This document shows, in pieces, positions 27,821-37,491 of a DNA stretch of 64,000 bases. Made by a program: the position numbers and the translations under genes. This DNA comes from Burkholderiales bacterium (GTDB lineage: Bacteria > Pseudomonadota > Gammaproteobacteria > Burkholderiales > Burkholderiaceae_D). Location of the stretch: the NCBI GenBank assembly GCA_016177875.1, contig JACOUL010000034.1, positions 60,141 to 124,140 on the forward strand, written 5' to 3'. The notes beneath the pieces were generated by a model, which had not been told where the DNA came from, searched no databases, and saw nothing but the letters and a program-made list of their open reading frames with translations. Numbering within the stretch: position 1 is the stretch's first letter; the number at the start of each line of letters is the position of its first letter.

Positions 27821-28861
27821 TTACCCGGGCGCCCCCTTTGTAGCCATGCGCTCACGCATCGCAGGTGTCATCACGACATTCCTCTTAGCGTCGATCAGCA
27901 TCACTTCCTTTAATCCGAGGCGATCAGCCATTTGCTGCCAGTGCTGCGGCCCGGCGATGAACAATGGCTTGGAATTGCCATCGGAACGCAAGCCGACATC
28001 CTGGCCGCCGGAAGCGATGATGGTGACCGAGGCGACCAGGTCGACGGTCTGTCCGGTACGCGGGTCGATGATATGCGGATGGCGCTTGCCATCCTTCATG
28101 AAGTAACGCTGGTAATCGCCGCTGGTGCCGACCGCTTCGTTGTCATGCAATTCCACACTTGCAATCGTACCTTCCCCGCGCGGATCGCGGATGCCGACTT
28201 TCCATGGCCGCTCGCCCGGCTGGCCGATCGCGAGTATATTGCCGCCGATATTGACGAGAGCCGCCTTGACATGCGCCGCGCGTAAAATTTGGGCGGCGCG
28301 GTCGAGCGCATAGCCTTTCGCATAGCCACCCAGGTCCAGCATCACCGCCTTGTTCCTGCTCGAGATGCGCGTGCCGTCGAATACCAAGTCGGACATGCGC
28401 GGATCGGCGTCGACCCAGCGTTTGATCTCGGCAGCTCGCGGCCCCTGTGCAGTAATATCGCTGCTCTGAAATCCCCATAGCCGGATCAAACCGCCGATGG
28501 CGGGGTTGAAGGTGTGGTCCGACTGGCCGGCGAGCACGGCGGCCGATTTCAACAAGCTGACCATTTCTTCATCAGCCTGAAAAACCTCACCGCGCGCAAT
28601 GCTGTCATTCAAAGCAGTAAGCTGGCTCGGTTGCCATGCATGGAATTTGTGATGCAGCCGGTCAAACTCTTTCAGTACTTGCGCACCCAGTGCCTGCGCG
28701 CGCTGCTCCGAATCGCCATAGATGCTGATCTTGACCTGCGTGCCGAACACATGACCCTGGACATGGTGGATCGACGCCTTGCGGCTGCATCCGAATAGCA
28801 GCGGCAACAACAGCGGCAACAGCAGCAGCCATGCCAGGAAAAATGCTCTCGACTTACTCAT
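27821..28861 (-). CDS. nosX: FAD:protein FMN transferase, ApbE/NosX type
   Basis: The 346-residue protein has a lipoprotein signal (LLLLPLLLPLLFGC). It belongs to the ApbE family, which covalently attaches FMN to a threonine of periplasmic flavoproteins. Family motifs are GTQVKISIYG, the Mg/FAD-binding HKFHAWQPSQL, LGGYAKGYALDRAA and VGTSGDYQRYF with HHIIDPRTG-like HPHIIDPRTGQ. Its place at the end of the nos cluster makes it NosX, which should flavinylate the FMN domain of NosR. The target Thr would be in SGATVT of the NosR encoded at 32878-35103. The gene is 89 bases after the cytochrome gene and is followed by the cluster's terminator. Confidence 0.92.
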   Translation of the reverse strand: MSKSRAFFLAWLLLLPLLLPLLFGCSRKASIHHVQGHVFGTQVKISIYGDSEQRAQALGAQVLKEFDRLHHKFHAWQPSQLTALNDSIARGEVFQADEEMVSLLKSAAVLAGQSDHTFNPAIGGLIRLWGFQSSDITAQGPRAAEIKRWVDADPRMSDLVFDGTRISSRNKAVMLDLGGYAKGYALDRAAQILRAAHVKAALVNIGGNILAIGQPGERPWKVGIRDPRGEGTIASVELHDNEAVGTSGDYQRYFMKDGKRHPHIIDPRTGQTVDLVASVTIIASGGQDVGLRSDGNSKPLFIAGPQHWQQMADRLGLKEVMLIDAKRNVVMTPAMRERMATKGAPG

Positions 28862-28950
28862 GCTGATGAAACCCGGTTGTGGTGATCATCTATTCAATGG
28901 AACGCCGGCCATGCGCGCAGCAGGCGCATGGCACGAACGTGCGCATCGCA

Positions 28951-29262
28951 TCACTTGGCCTTGCCGATCATGTAATCGATCGCGGCCTTCACATCCGCAT
29001 CCTTCAAGGCGGGATTGCCGCCTTTCGGAGGCATCATCTTGAAGCCGGCCAGTCCGTGGGCATACAAGATATCCTTGCCTTGCGCGATACGCGGCGCCCA
29101 CCCAGCCTTGTCGCCGAGCTTGGGCGCGCCGAGCACGCCGGTGCCGTGGCAGGAAGCGCAATTGGCGGCATAGGTTTTTTCGCCGATGGCGGCGTCGGCT
29201 GCGCTGGCGGCGCCAGATGCCGCGGCGATCAATACGATGGCTAAGAGCTTCAATGCTTTCAT
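28951..29262 (-). CDS. Small periplasmic cytochrome c of the nos cluster
   Basis: The 103-residue protein has a signal peptide (LLAIVLIAAASGAASA) and one heme-binding site, CASCH. The axial methionine is probably in GFKMMPPKGGNP. It is a c5-like class I cytochrome and lies between nosL and nosX. A reasonable role is delivering electrons to NosZ in the periplasm. This is inferred from position, as other betaproteobacterial nos clusters also carry such a cytochrome. Gaps of 54 bases to nosL and 89 bases to nosX are compatible with one operon. Confidence 0.9.
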   Translation of the reverse strand: MKALKLLAIVLIAAASGAASAADAAIGEKTYAANCASCHGTGVLGAPKLGDKAGWAPRIAQGKDILYAHGLAGFKMMPPKGGNPALKDADVKAAIDYMIGKAK

Positions 29263-29316
29263 GATTTTGTCCTTGATGAATTGATGAATGAACGTTAAAA
29301 AATCGTGCGACGAGAT

Positions 29317-29865
29317 TCAATGCATTCGGTTGTCGTGTGCCGCCCCTCCTGCCATGTCGACCATGGCGATCGTTATCTGCTCGAAGCGCAGAATTTTTCC
29401 GCCTTCCTTGGACACAAACGCTTCGGCGTCTTTCATGCTGGAGAAGGAGCCGAAGGTCGGCCCCATCGAGCCGGGCTTGCGGCTGCCGACCACATAGACC
29501 GCTGTCTTTGCATCGATCCAGTTCGCCTGCGGGTGATCCCAATCGGTCTTGCCCATGTCTTGCACGAAGACGCCGGCGACCGCGCGCTTTTGCTCGGGCG
29601 CCAATACCATGCCGAACAATTCTTTCAGATCGCAAAAGAAGTCCGGCTTGCCTTCGGCATAATGAATTTGCGCCTTGGGTCCGGCGTGGTCTTTCAACAC
29701 CATGCCATCCAGTGCGCAGGCGGTTTCATTGGTCGGCTCCATGGCAGCCAATTGCTGCGCAGCCTGGCTGCAGGCGCCTAGCGCGGCGATGAGCGCGAGG
29801 CCGCTGATCCATCGGACCGATGTCTTACGCAAGGCAGTGCGCCGGCCCACGAATTTCGATTTCAT
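29317..29865 (-). CDS. nosL: Nitrous oxide reductase copper chaperone lipoprotein NosL
   Basis: The 182-residue protein has a basic N-terminus and a lipobox (SGLALIAALGAC), so it should be anchored in the outer or inner membrane facing the periplasm. NosL binds Cu(I) and supplies it for NosZ maturation. Family features are ACALDGMVLKDHAGPKAQIHYAEG, FFCDLKELF and a C-terminal segment, GSFSSMKDAEAFVSKEGGKILRFEQIT. I chose ATG 29865 because it overlaps the nosY stop as ATGA, giving translational coupling. The open frame upstream is inside nosY. The product is required together with NosDFY for copper-site assembly. Confidence 0.93.
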   Translation of the reverse strand: MKSKFVGRRTALRKTSVRWISGLALIAALGACSQAAQQLAAMEPTNETACALDGMVLKDHAGPKAQIHYAEGKPDFFCDLKELFGMVLAPEQKRAVAGVFVQDMGKTDWDHPQANWIDAKTAVYVVGSRKPGSMGPTFGSFSSMKDAEAFVSKEGGKILRFEQITIAMVDMAGGAAHDNRMH

Positions 29866-30686
29866 TTGAATCTCCAGTTTGCAATGACGAAGGGAGCAAG
29901 GATCCAGGTCAGCATGATGGCGACCAGGACAGCGGGATTGGTCAGGCTGTCGGGCATCACGGTCGCCAGGCCGTACATGCTCTGCACTTGTTCGGAGCTG
30001 AAGATATTCAGCAGACGGAATACGTCGGCGGGGTTCAACATGAGCAAGGTACCGAACACGCCGCTGCCGAGCGTGCCCTGGCTCGCCACCAGCACACCCA
30101 TCAGCAGCAAGTCGAAAATCAGCACGAAGAAAAACCACAATCCGATCGCCACGCCGGAAGCGCGTATGCGGTCCAGCGACAACACCGATATCAGCAGCGA
30201 GAGACTTAAGAACGCCATTCCCATCAGGATCGCACTGCCGGCGAAGCCGAGATAGTGATACACATCGCGCCTGCTCAGCTGCGCGGACAACAGCAAGATG
30301 CCGGCGCCGAATCCGAGCACGGTGGAACTGGCGAGCGCCGCCGACAATCCCAGGAATTTGCCGAGCAAGATTTCGAAGCGGGTGATCGGCATCGACAATA
30401 AGAGTTCGAGCGAACCGCGTTCCTTCTCGCCGACGATCGCGTCGTACCCCAGGATCAGCGCGATCAGCGGCACCAGGTAAATCACCAGACTCACCAGGCT
30501 GGCGATGGTGACGTCGATGCCGCGAAACCCGACTTCGCCTTGCTGGGCCGAGCCGAAATAAGCGATCGCCAGCGCAAACAGGGAAAAGATCAACGCCACC
30601 GCCAGCACCCAGCGATTGCGGATGCGGTCGCGGAACTCCTTGCCCGCGATGACGCGCACCTGGGAAAAATCAATTCCGGCGAACAT
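29862..30686 (-). CDS. nosY: ABC transporter permease NosY
   Basis: The 274-residue inner-membrane protein has six predicted helices, for example WVLAVALIFSLFALAIAYFG and SLVSLVIYLVPLIALILGY. The cytoplasmic loop DAIVGEKERGSLELLLSMPITR is typical of ABC-2 type permeases. It forms the NosDFY complex with the ATPase NosF and the periplasmic NosD, which is needed to assemble the copper-sulfur site of NosZ. ATG 30686 has GGAGG 5 bases upstream and overlaps the nosF end by 17 bases. ATGs at 30698 and 30704 are less likely. Confidence 0.94.
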   Translation of the reverse strand: MFAGIDFSQVRVIAGKEFRDRIRNRWVLAVALIFSLFALAIAYFGSAQQGEVGFRGIDVTIASLVSLVIYLVPLIALILGYDAIVGEKERGSLELLLSMPITRFEILLGKFLGLSAALASSTVLGFGAGILLLSAQLSRRDVYHYLGFAGSAILMGMAFLSLSLLISVLSLDRIRASGVAIGLWFFFVLIFDLLLMGVLVASQGTLGSGVFGTLLMLNPADVFRLLNIFSSEQVQSMYGLATVMPDSLTNPAVLVAIMLTWILAPFVIANWRFK

Positions 30687-31599
30687 GCGCGCCTCCATAT
30701 CCAAGAAACAAGTCTTCCAGCGAGGGTTCGTGGATCGCGATATCGTTCACCGCGTCGGCCAGCGCCGCCAGGATATTCAGCACCGCGACCTTCTGGTTGG
30801 GCAGGCAAGAAACCCGCACGCAATCCTGATCGATCTTCAGCTCCAGCCCGGCCAACTGCGCCAGCGCGGCATGGATGCGCGAGCCTTCGCCATGGCGCAG
30901 CATGATGCGTATCTCCGACGGCAACACCATTTGCGCGCGCAATTCGGTCAGCGTGCCTTGTGCGGCGATGCGGCCGGAATGCATGATCACCAGCCGATCG
31001 ACCCGCTCCTGGATCTCCGCCAGGATGTGCGAAGTGATGACGATGGTCGCGCCTTCTTCTTGCACCTCGCGCAGGATTTGGTAAAAGTCGTGGATGCCTT
31101 CCGGGTCGAGACCGTTGGTGGGTTCATCCAGAAAAATCAAGTCGGGCGCACCGAGCAGCACCTGGGCAAAGCCGAGCCGCTGGCGCATGCCCTTGGAATA
31201 GCCGCGCACCCGGCGATGCGCCGCATGCGCTAAGCCGACGCGCGCGAGGATCGCTTCACATGCGCTGCGCGGCACCTTTTTCAAATCCGCAAACAGGCGC
31301 AGAACTTCCAGGCCGGTGAGGTTGTCGTAAGTGACGAAGGTTTCCGGCAGATAGCCGATGCGGCGCCGCACTTCGCGAAACTCGCGCCCATCGATAGGCA
31401 CGCCGTTGACCAGCACTTCCCCGGCACTGGTCGGGATCAAGCCCAGCATCAACTTGAACAGCGTGCTCTTTCCCGCGCCGTTGTGGCCGATCAAGCCGAT
31501 CATCTGGCCCTTGGCGACCGACAGGCTGACGCCGTCGACCGCTTGCACGTCGCCGAAGCGCTTGCTGACATTATTTAATTCAATCGGTGCGCTTGTCAT
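30670..31599 (-). CDS. nosF: ABC transporter ATP-binding protein NosF
   Basis: The 309-residue cytoplasmic ATPase shows Walker A GHNGAGKSTLFKLMLG, the signature YSKGMRQRLGFAQVLLG, Walker B LIFLDEPTNGLD and the H-loop VITSHILAE. It energises the NosDFY complex. The gene overlaps nosD upstream by 20 bases and nosY downstream by 17 bases, which supports tight cotranslation. The length and the C-terminal extension are usual for NosF. Confidence 0.96.
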   Translation of the reverse strand: MTSAPIELNNVSKRFGDVQAVDGVSLSVAKGQMIGLIGHNGAGKSTLFKLMLGLIPTSAGEVLVNGVPIDGREFREVRRRIGYLPETFVTYDNLTGLEVLRLFADLKKVPRSACEAILARVGLAHAAHRRVRGYSKGMRQRLGFAQVLLGAPDLIFLDEPTNGLDPEGIHDFYQILREVQEEGATIVITSHILAEIQERVDRLVIMHSGRIAAQGTLTELRAQMVLPSEIRIMLRHGEGSRIHAALAQLAGLELKIDQDCVRVSCLPNQKVAVLNILAALADAVNDIAIHEPSLEDLFLGYGGAHVRRN

Positions 31600-32872
31600 T
31601 CCACTTGCTCCAATTCAGGTTCCAGGGACGCATGCGCGGATGCTTATCCACCACGCTGGGCGCGCGCAGCATCGGAAACTGGCGCGCCACGAAACGCAGG
31701 GTTTGCAGGGATGGACTGCTCAGCAGCAGCTTGACCAGCGGGTATTGCCAGTTGAGCCGGTCGACCACATCGTTGGCTTCATACACGATATCGCCGACGC
31801 CATCGCCGTTCTGGTCCCAGCCGCCGTAATTGCTCCAGTAATTGCCCTTGCTGCGGCCCCACTCGACATCGCGCGCGGCGACAAACTTGATTTGTTCCTG
31901 GTTGCCGATGAAATCATTGCCGTCGATCTGGTTGTTGCTCGATCCGGCCGACAAATGCACGCCGGTGTGGTTGCGGATCACCAGATTATTTTTCACCGTG
32001 TTGTACTCGGCGTCGTAAATGAAAAAGCCGCGGCCGTTGCCCGCCACCACATTGTTTTCTATGAGCGAATCTTGGATGGTACGCAGCATGATGCCGTGGT
32101 CTTCATTGCCCCAAGCAACGTTGTTGCGCACGACCAGGTCGCGCACTTCCATCAGCGCCAAGCCGCCGCGATTCTGGTAGACCTCATTGTTTTCCCAAGT
32201 GCTGTTATTGGTGTTCATGTAGTGCGTGCCATAGCGCACGTGATGAATCCGGTTGCCGCGAAATAGCGCGTTCCTGGACACATCGACATAAATGCCGTCG
32301 CGCGCAAAGCTGATGGTGTTGTCGAGCACTTGCGCGCCGCTCGTGTTGTACACCTGGATGCCGTTGCCGCGCGCCGCAGACAGCAAATCGCGCCGGCCGC
32401 TGACGACATTGCGCCGGATGATGGCATCGCTGGACTTTTCCAGCCAGATGCCGAACAGGTTGTATACCAGCTCGCAATCTTCCACCTGGGCGCGATCGGA
32501 ACCCGGCTCGATATAAATGCCGGCATTTTGCGCACCCAGGTCAGTGCCGCTGTCGCGCACGACGAAGCCTTGTATCTTGACGTCGGCGGCGCGCACGCGG
32601 ATCACATCGCCGCTTTCCCGGCCGCTAATGGTCGGGCGATTGATGCCCTGCAGCGTCAGGCGCTTGTCGATCAGCAGATGTTCCTGGTACACGCCGGCTT
32701 CGACCTGGATCGTGTCGCCGGCTTGCGCAGCGCGCACCGCCGCTTGAATCGATTGACCGGATTTGACCTGCAACACCGCTGCGCCGGCGTCGCCAGCCAG
32801 ACTTCCGAGAGCGCCGACCAGAATAACAGCGCCGATCCGGCATGCAAGATCAATCTGTGAGTGGGCACCCAT
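31580..32872 (-). CDS. nosD: Periplasmic copper-site assembly protein NosD
   Basis: The 430-residue protein has a signal peptide (IGAVILVGALGSLAGDAGA) and then a right-handed parallel beta-helix built from short repeats such as NNVVAGNGRGFFIYDAEYNTVKNN. It is the periplasmic part of NosDFY and helps deliver sulfur or copper species for the Cu-Z centre of NosZ. The C-terminal YWSNYGGWDQNGDGVGD is typical of the family. The start is 5 bases after the nosR stop and the end overlaps nosF. Confidence 0.95.
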   Translation of the reverse strand: MGAHSQIDLACRIGAVILVGALGSLAGDAGAAVLQVKSGQSIQAAVRAAQAGDTIQVEAGVYQEHLLIDKRLTLQGINRPTISGRESGDVIRVRAADVKIQGFVVRDSGTDLGAQNAGIYIEPGSDRAQVEDCELVYNLFGIWLEKSSDAIIRRNVVSGRRDLLSAARGNGIQVYNTSGAQVLDNTISFARDGIYVDVSRNALFRGNRIHHVRYGTHYMNTNNSTWENNEVYQNRGGLALMEVRDLVVRNNVAWGNEDHGIMLRTIQDSLIENNVVAGNGRGFFIYDAEYNTVKNNLVIRNHTGVHLSAGSSNNQIDGNDFIGNQEQIKFVAARDVEWGRSKGNYWSNYGGWDQNGDGVGDIVYEANDVVDRLNWQYPLVKLLLSSPSLQTLRFVARQFPMLRAPSVVDKHPRMRPWNLNWSKWNDKRTD

Positions 32873-32877
32873 GATGT

Positions 32878-35103
32878 CTACGCCGCCTCCCGTTTCACTG
32901 CCTTGGCCTTCTCGGCCAAGTTGCGGCGCACGTTCTCGATCGGAATGAAGTAGCCCTTGGCATCGATCGCTGTCAGCGGCAAGCCATCTTTTTCACGCGT
33001 CTTGCGCTCTTTCACCAGCGGCGGGCAGGCATGGTCGTCGTAATACATCACCATGCAATCCAGGCACAACAGGCATTCCTTCTGATCGATCTTGCCTTGT
33101 GCATCAATGGCGTGCGAGCCGCAACCGGCCGCGCAGGCATGGCAAGTCTGGCATTCCTGCTTGCGCTTCAAACCGAACAGCCTGAACTTGGTCGGCAGCG
33201 CCAGTCCCGCGCCGAGCGGACAAATGTATTTGCAGTACGGCCGCTCGCTCAAGAAGGCAATGCCGAAGATCACGCCGACGAAGGCAACGAAAGGCCAGGA
33301 GCGATTCCATATGCCGACTAAGAAAGTGGTCTTGAAGGGCTCGACTTCAGCCAGCGTTTCCGCCAACTCCATCGAATAAAAAGACACGCCGAGCAAGGCG
33401 AAGAAAACGCCGTACTTGATCCACTTGAGCTTGTCATGCAAGGTCTTGGGCAGCAGGCGCTGGAAGCGTTTCAATCCGATCACTTGCGCGAGCTTGAAGG
33501 CCAGATGCTGCAGCGAGCCGAACGGACACAGCCAGCCGCAAAACAAGCCACGGCCCCAGATAAACACGGTGGCGATCATGAACCACCAGAAAATGAAAAT
33601 GAAGGGGTCCGACAGGAACAGCTCCCACTTCCACTGATGGATCAGCGAATGAAACCAGGTCATCACTTGCGTGATGCTGGGTTGCGCCTTCAAATATAAG
33701 CCGATGAAACCGACCGAGACTATCCATAAACCATAGCGCGGAATCGAAATCCACGGTTTGTGCTTACGATTGGAAGCGCGCGCCAGTTTGTCGCGCTGCG
33801 AATACAGTGCTGCGCTCGCCACCAGCACCAGCACGAACAGAATGATTTCCAGCTGCTTGGCTGCCCATGCTTTCTTCCATGCCGCCTGCGGCCGCTGCAC
33901 CTTGGGGCGGCCGCCTTCGAGATAGCGCGCCGGCAGCCAATACTCTTGATCGAAGTGCGCAAAGGTCTTGGCGCGCGTTTGTTCATCGACCTTGTTGGCG
34001 AGGAAGGAAAGCTGCCATGGCCAGGCTGGATTGAAGTGGGCGGAGCGGATGATGAAAATACCGGATTCCTTGAACGCCGGCACGTCGGCCGGCTGCAAAT
34101 GGTAGAGATTTTGGTAATCGGTATCGCGGAAGGTAAAGCTGCCGGCATCCTGGCGCACCTGGATACGGTCGTAGATGCCGCCGCGCACGAAGCCCGATCC
34201 TTTGAACGACACTTGGCCGGAAGCGATGATGAACAAGGCATGCTCGTCTTGCTTCAAATCTTGCATCAAGCGCTGGTAGCCGTGTTCGCCCAAGAGACTC
34301 ACGCCGATGGTGGGTACGTTGAGGTAGCCGAAATACAAATCCATGTAAGGCTGCACGTTGTCACCGCGGTCGCCGCTGCCGATGTCGGCTGCCTGCACGA
34401 CCAGATGTTGAACGCTGCCTTCCTTTTGCAGCGCGGCCCAGTCCAGTTGCTCGCGCAAGGCGGTGAAATGCGCGCGCGGCTTGGCAGTCGGCTTGAAGAT
34501 GCCGACTTGTTTGCCGATTTCATAGGCGCTTTGCGCGATCACTTGGTTTTCAGCGATCGCCGTCACGGTGGCGCCGCTGATGGCATCCAGACCGACCACG
34601 CCGTCCTCGTTTTGGCCATGGCCGATTTCCAGCTTGGCGGCAGCCGACTTGCCGATGTATTGGCTGATGAATTTCGTCAGCGCCGACTCGGGAATGCCGG
34701 CCAGCAGGATAGGCTCGGAGTGCTTTAGGATGCGCACGCCGGTAATGATGCCGCGCGGGTCCATGCCGATTAAGGTGATGACCGGTTTGCCGGAGTAGGC
34801 GGGAATGTCGACTACGTCGGTGGAAAGGAAAACATAGCCGACGATGCGCTGCTTGCCGTTTTCATCGGCGTAGGCTTCGACATAAGCCGGCATGCCTTTG
34901 CGCACGGAAAAACGTTTTGCGGCGGGCATCACCTCGCTGCAAGGCGCGTAGGCGCACAAGTCCGGCGCACTGGATAGCTCGGGCGGCAATTGCGTGTCGT
35001 ACATCGACGCGCGCGCTTGCGGCGCGGCCAACAAAACAAACAGCACCATCCACAGGGCCAGCGCCAGTTGCGGCAAGCATCGACAGTGAGAGGTACTTTT
35101 CAT
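32878..35103 (-). CDS. nosR: NosR, membrane flavo-iron-sulfur protein of N2O reduction
   Basis: The 741-residue protein starts with a signal peptide ending ARA. A periplasmic FMN-binding domain follows, with the flavinylation motif SGATVT at about residue 178. After that come several membrane helices and a polyferredoxin part. The latter shows CGWLCPFG, CKYICPLGAGL, CQTCHACAAGC and CLLCLDC. NosR is thought to pass electrons from the quinol pool to NosZ and is needed for its expression and activity. Gaps of 62 bases to nosZ and 5 bases to nosD place it inside the operon. The sequence is complete and all expected cysteine clusters are present. Confidence 0.96.
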   Translation of the reverse strand: MKSTSHCRCLPQLALALWMVLFVLLAAPQARASMYDTQLPPELSSAPDLCAYAPCSEVMPAAKRFSVRKGMPAYVEAYADENGKQRIVGYVFLSTDVVDIPAYSGKPVITLIGMDPRGIITGVRILKHSEPILLAGIPESALTKFISQYIGKSAAAKLEIGHGQNEDGVVGLDAISGATVTAIAENQVIAQSAYEIGKQVGIFKPTAKPRAHFTALREQLDWAALQKEGSVQHLVVQAADIGSGDRGDNVQPYMDLYFGYLNVPTIGVSLLGEHGYQRLMQDLKQDEHALFIIASGQVSFKGSGFVRGGIYDRIQVRQDAGSFTFRDTDYQNLYHLQPADVPAFKESGIFIIRSAHFNPAWPWQLSFLANKVDEQTRAKTFAHFDQEYWLPARYLEGGRPKVQRPQAAWKKAWAAKQLEIILFVLVLVASAALYSQRDKLARASNRKHKPWISIPRYGLWIVSVGFIGLYLKAQPSITQVMTWFHSLIHQWKWELFLSDPFIFIFWWFMIATVFIWGRGLFCGWLCPFGSLQHLAFKLAQVIGLKRFQRLLPKTLHDKLKWIKYGVFFALLGVSFYSMELAETLAEVEPFKTTFLVGIWNRSWPFVAFVGVIFGIAFLSERPYCKYICPLGAGLALPTKFRLFGLKRKQECQTCHACAAGCGSHAIDAQGKIDQKECLLCLDCMVMYYDDHACPPLVKERKTREKDGLPLTAIDAKGYFIPIENVRRNLAEKAKAVKREAA

Positions 35104-35165
35104 CTCAATTCAAAAAAACATAGGGCGAGCCTGCCATGCCCGCCCTACGCAATGCATCGGGCCTG

Positions 35166-37097
35166 TTATGCCTCAACCAGGAAGCGGCTGCGCATTTCTA
35201 AATGCAGCGCGTGGCAGAAGTGAGTGCAATACATCCAGTAAGCGCCCGGCTTATCGGCCTTGAAGGTAACCGATTTCGTTTCCTGCGGATTCACGATGAA
35301 GTTGATGTTGTAGTTCGGAATCGCGCAGCCGTGGGTCAAGTCCTCCACCTTGTCGTAGTTGGTCAGCGTGATCGTGACCTCATCGCCTTTTTTCACTTTG
35401 ATCACCGGCATGCTGAACGCCGGCGCTTGCGACATCAGGCGCACATGGACCTTGTTGCCCTTGCGCTCGATGCCGGCATTCTCCGGTTTGACCGCATTCG
35501 GGAAGTCATCCATGTTGTAAATCTGGCGCGTCTTCACCAAGTCGCGGCGCACGATGATGGCGTCGTGCGGTTCCGGGTAAGCGGTGTGGTCGGATATCAC
35601 GCGCATCTTGTCGCCGGAGATATCGATCAATTGCTCGGTCTCGGAATGCAGTGGTCCCACCGGCAGGAAGCGGTCCTTGGAAAACTTGTTGCCGGAGTTG
35701 AAGTACTTGCCGTCGGCATCCTTGGTTTCGCCCATCGATGCATAGCCGTGGCCCGGTTGATAATGCACGTCGACCTTGTCGAGCACCGGCTTGACCGTCT
35801 TGTCGCCCTTGAATTGCGCGATGGCTTTATCGACATTCCATTTGACGATCTGACTGTCGAGGAACAGCGTGGTGAAGGCGTTACCCTTGCCGTCGAAAGC
35901 GGTATGCAAGGGGCCGAGGCCGATTTCCGGCTCCGCCACCACGGTGTCGCGCTCGGTCTTCAGTTCGCCGTTGAACCACTTGGTCACCAGCGCCAATTCG
36001 ATCACGGTGGCGGTCGGCGACAATTTGCCGGAGCAAACGAAATACTTGCCGTCCGGGCTGGCGTTGACGCCATGCGGATTTTTGCCGACCGGGACATAGC
36101 AAGTGATCGCCGTCTTCGCATCGCCATTGGCTGCCTTGCGGCCATCGACCACCGGCACCTTGGATTTGCCTATCGTGGTGGACTTGCCATCCTTGATCAT
36201 TTTTTCGATGCGGGCGACGTTAAAGAAGACGCAAGCATCGCGTTCGGCCGCCATCATGCCGACCTGGTCGGGGGCATTCTCGACGTTGTACTGGTTGGAG
36301 GCAGCCAACGTGCCGTCGTAGGAGGTCGCAACCAGATCGCAATTGCCGTCGATGCGCACCTGCCAGCGCACTTCCATGGTGGCGGCATCGACGCAGGAAA
36401 ACAGCGCGCCCCATTTGCTCGGATCATCCAAGTCGCGGCCGTCGTTGGGCAGGGGGACATGGAATTCGCCGCCGCAAAATACGCGGGTGGTGTAATTGAT
36501 TTTCGGGTCGACCGGATCGCGCTTGTCGGGGAAGATGCCGTGGAAGCCGGCCACGTTCGGCAATTCGGTGATCTTGTCGCATTCCATGGTATCCATGCGG
36601 ATGCGCGCGATGCGGGAATGGATCTTGTCGTTGACGAACAGCCAGCGTCCATCATACGTGCCCTCCTTGTAACTGCCGTGCACGTGGTGGGTGTCGCCGG
36701 TGGTGTACTTCAGGCTGCCATCCGGGTTGGTGCCCATGATCGCCTTCGATTCATTGGTGATGCCCCAGCCGACCATCGGGTCGATGTTGAACACCGGGAT
36801 GCGGCGCAGGGTGCGCCCGGACGGGACGCCCATGATGCGCGCTTCGCCCGAGTGGCCGCCGCTGGAAAAGAGATAGTAATCGTCGAGTTGGCCGGGCGCG
36901 ACTTCGTGGCCGCCCGCCACCGCCTTGGCTGCAGCCGAGGCCGAAGCGGATGCCTTGGCCGGCGCATCTTCCTTGCATCCGCTTAACAGCGAAACCCCTG
37001 CACCGGCCAAGCCGAGCATGGCGCCTTTACCCAAAAAGCGCCGACGGCTTTCCTGCGGCTGTTCCGTATTGAGCTTGGGTGTCTTTTCCTTATCCAT
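35166..37097 (-). CDS. nosZ: Nitrous oxide reductase, clade I, Tat-exported
   Basis: The 643-residue protein reduces N2O to N2 in the periplasm. A Tat signal, ESRRRFLGKGAMLGLAG, lies at residues 16-32. The beta-propeller domain carries the Cu-Z histidines, including DTHHVHG, GGEFHVP, NPHGV, GPLHTAFD and YPEPHDA. The C-terminal cupredoxin domain has the Cu-A ligands in CTHFCHALHLEM (Cys624, Cys628, His632, Met635). The Tat signal and the linked nosR mark it as clade I, the denitrifier type. AAGGAAG lies 10 bases before ATG 37097. It is the first gene of an eight-gene cluster. Expression should follow the FNR/DNR box at 37209. The gene order places nosZ before nosR. Confidence 0.98.
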   Translation of the reverse strand: MDKEKTPKLNTEQPQESRRRFLGKGAMLGLAGAGVSLLSGCKEDAPAKASASASAAAKAVAGGHEVAPGQLDDYYLFSSGGHSGEARIMGVPSGRTLRRIPVFNIDPMVGWGITNESKAIMGTNPDGSLKYTTGDTHHVHGSYKEGTYDGRWLFVNDKIHSRIARIRMDTMECDKITELPNVAGFHGIFPDKRDPVDPKINYTTRVFCGGEFHVPLPNDGRDLDDPSKWGALFSCVDAATMEVRWQVRIDGNCDLVATSYDGTLAASNQYNVENAPDQVGMMAAERDACVFFNVARIEKMIKDGKSTTIGKSKVPVVDGRKAANGDAKTAITCYVPVGKNPHGVNASPDGKYFVCSGKLSPTATVIELALVTKWFNGELKTERDTVVAEPEIGLGPLHTAFDGKGNAFTTLFLDSQIVKWNVDKAIAQFKGDKTVKPVLDKVDVHYQPGHGYASMGETKDADGKYFNSGNKFSKDRFLPVGPLHSETEQLIDISGDKMRVISDHTAYPEPHDAIIVRRDLVKTRQIYNMDDFPNAVKPENAGIERKGNKVHVRLMSQAPAFSMPVIKVKKGDEVTITLTNYDKVEDLTHGCAIPNYNINFIVNPQETKSVTFKADKPGAYWMYCTHFCHALHLEMRSRFLVEA

Positions 37098-37208
37098 TTG
37101 CAGTGCTTCCTTATAAGCTTCTGTTGACCCGATCGAGCTTCATGAGCATCGATTGTTTTTTGAAGATCATGCTGAGGCGCATTGTCCGAAGGAAAGGAAG
37201 AAAAGTAA

Positions 37209-37222
37209 TTGATACAAATCAA
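37209..37222. promoter_or_regulatory. FNR/DNR-type box upstream of nosZ
   Basis: TTGAT-ACAA-ATCAA is a perfect match to the TTGAT-N4-ATCAA consensus of FNR/DNR/ANR regulators. A weak -10 (ACAAT, about 37185-37181 on the minus strand) is centred about 32 bases away, as in class II activated promoters. The nosZ start is 111 bases downstream. Activation at low oxygen, perhaps with NO, is expected. Confidence 0.85.
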
Positions 37223-37491
37223 TTGCATCATTTTGCTTACTATCCTAAATGCTTTCTGCGCAGGAACGCATGAACAAAAAGTCGCGGTATGGCGGCGGCC
37301 CCTGCTTTAAGAAGCAATTTTTCCCTTTGCATGCAAACTTCGAATGCAGTAACCAAGAATTTCCCGCCCATCCTTGTTTTCGCGCCTGCCATCCAGTCAA
37401 GAAAAAAATTTTGCGTGTTGCATTCACCATTTCAACGCCGCTTCCGTTATCGTTGCCACTTCGTTTTGCAACAATCAATTTGGACTGGAAC

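Noticed and set aside
35202..36986. 594-codon ORF opposite nosZ
   Set aside because: This is an antisense shadow of a conserved gene, with composition but no recognisable domain.
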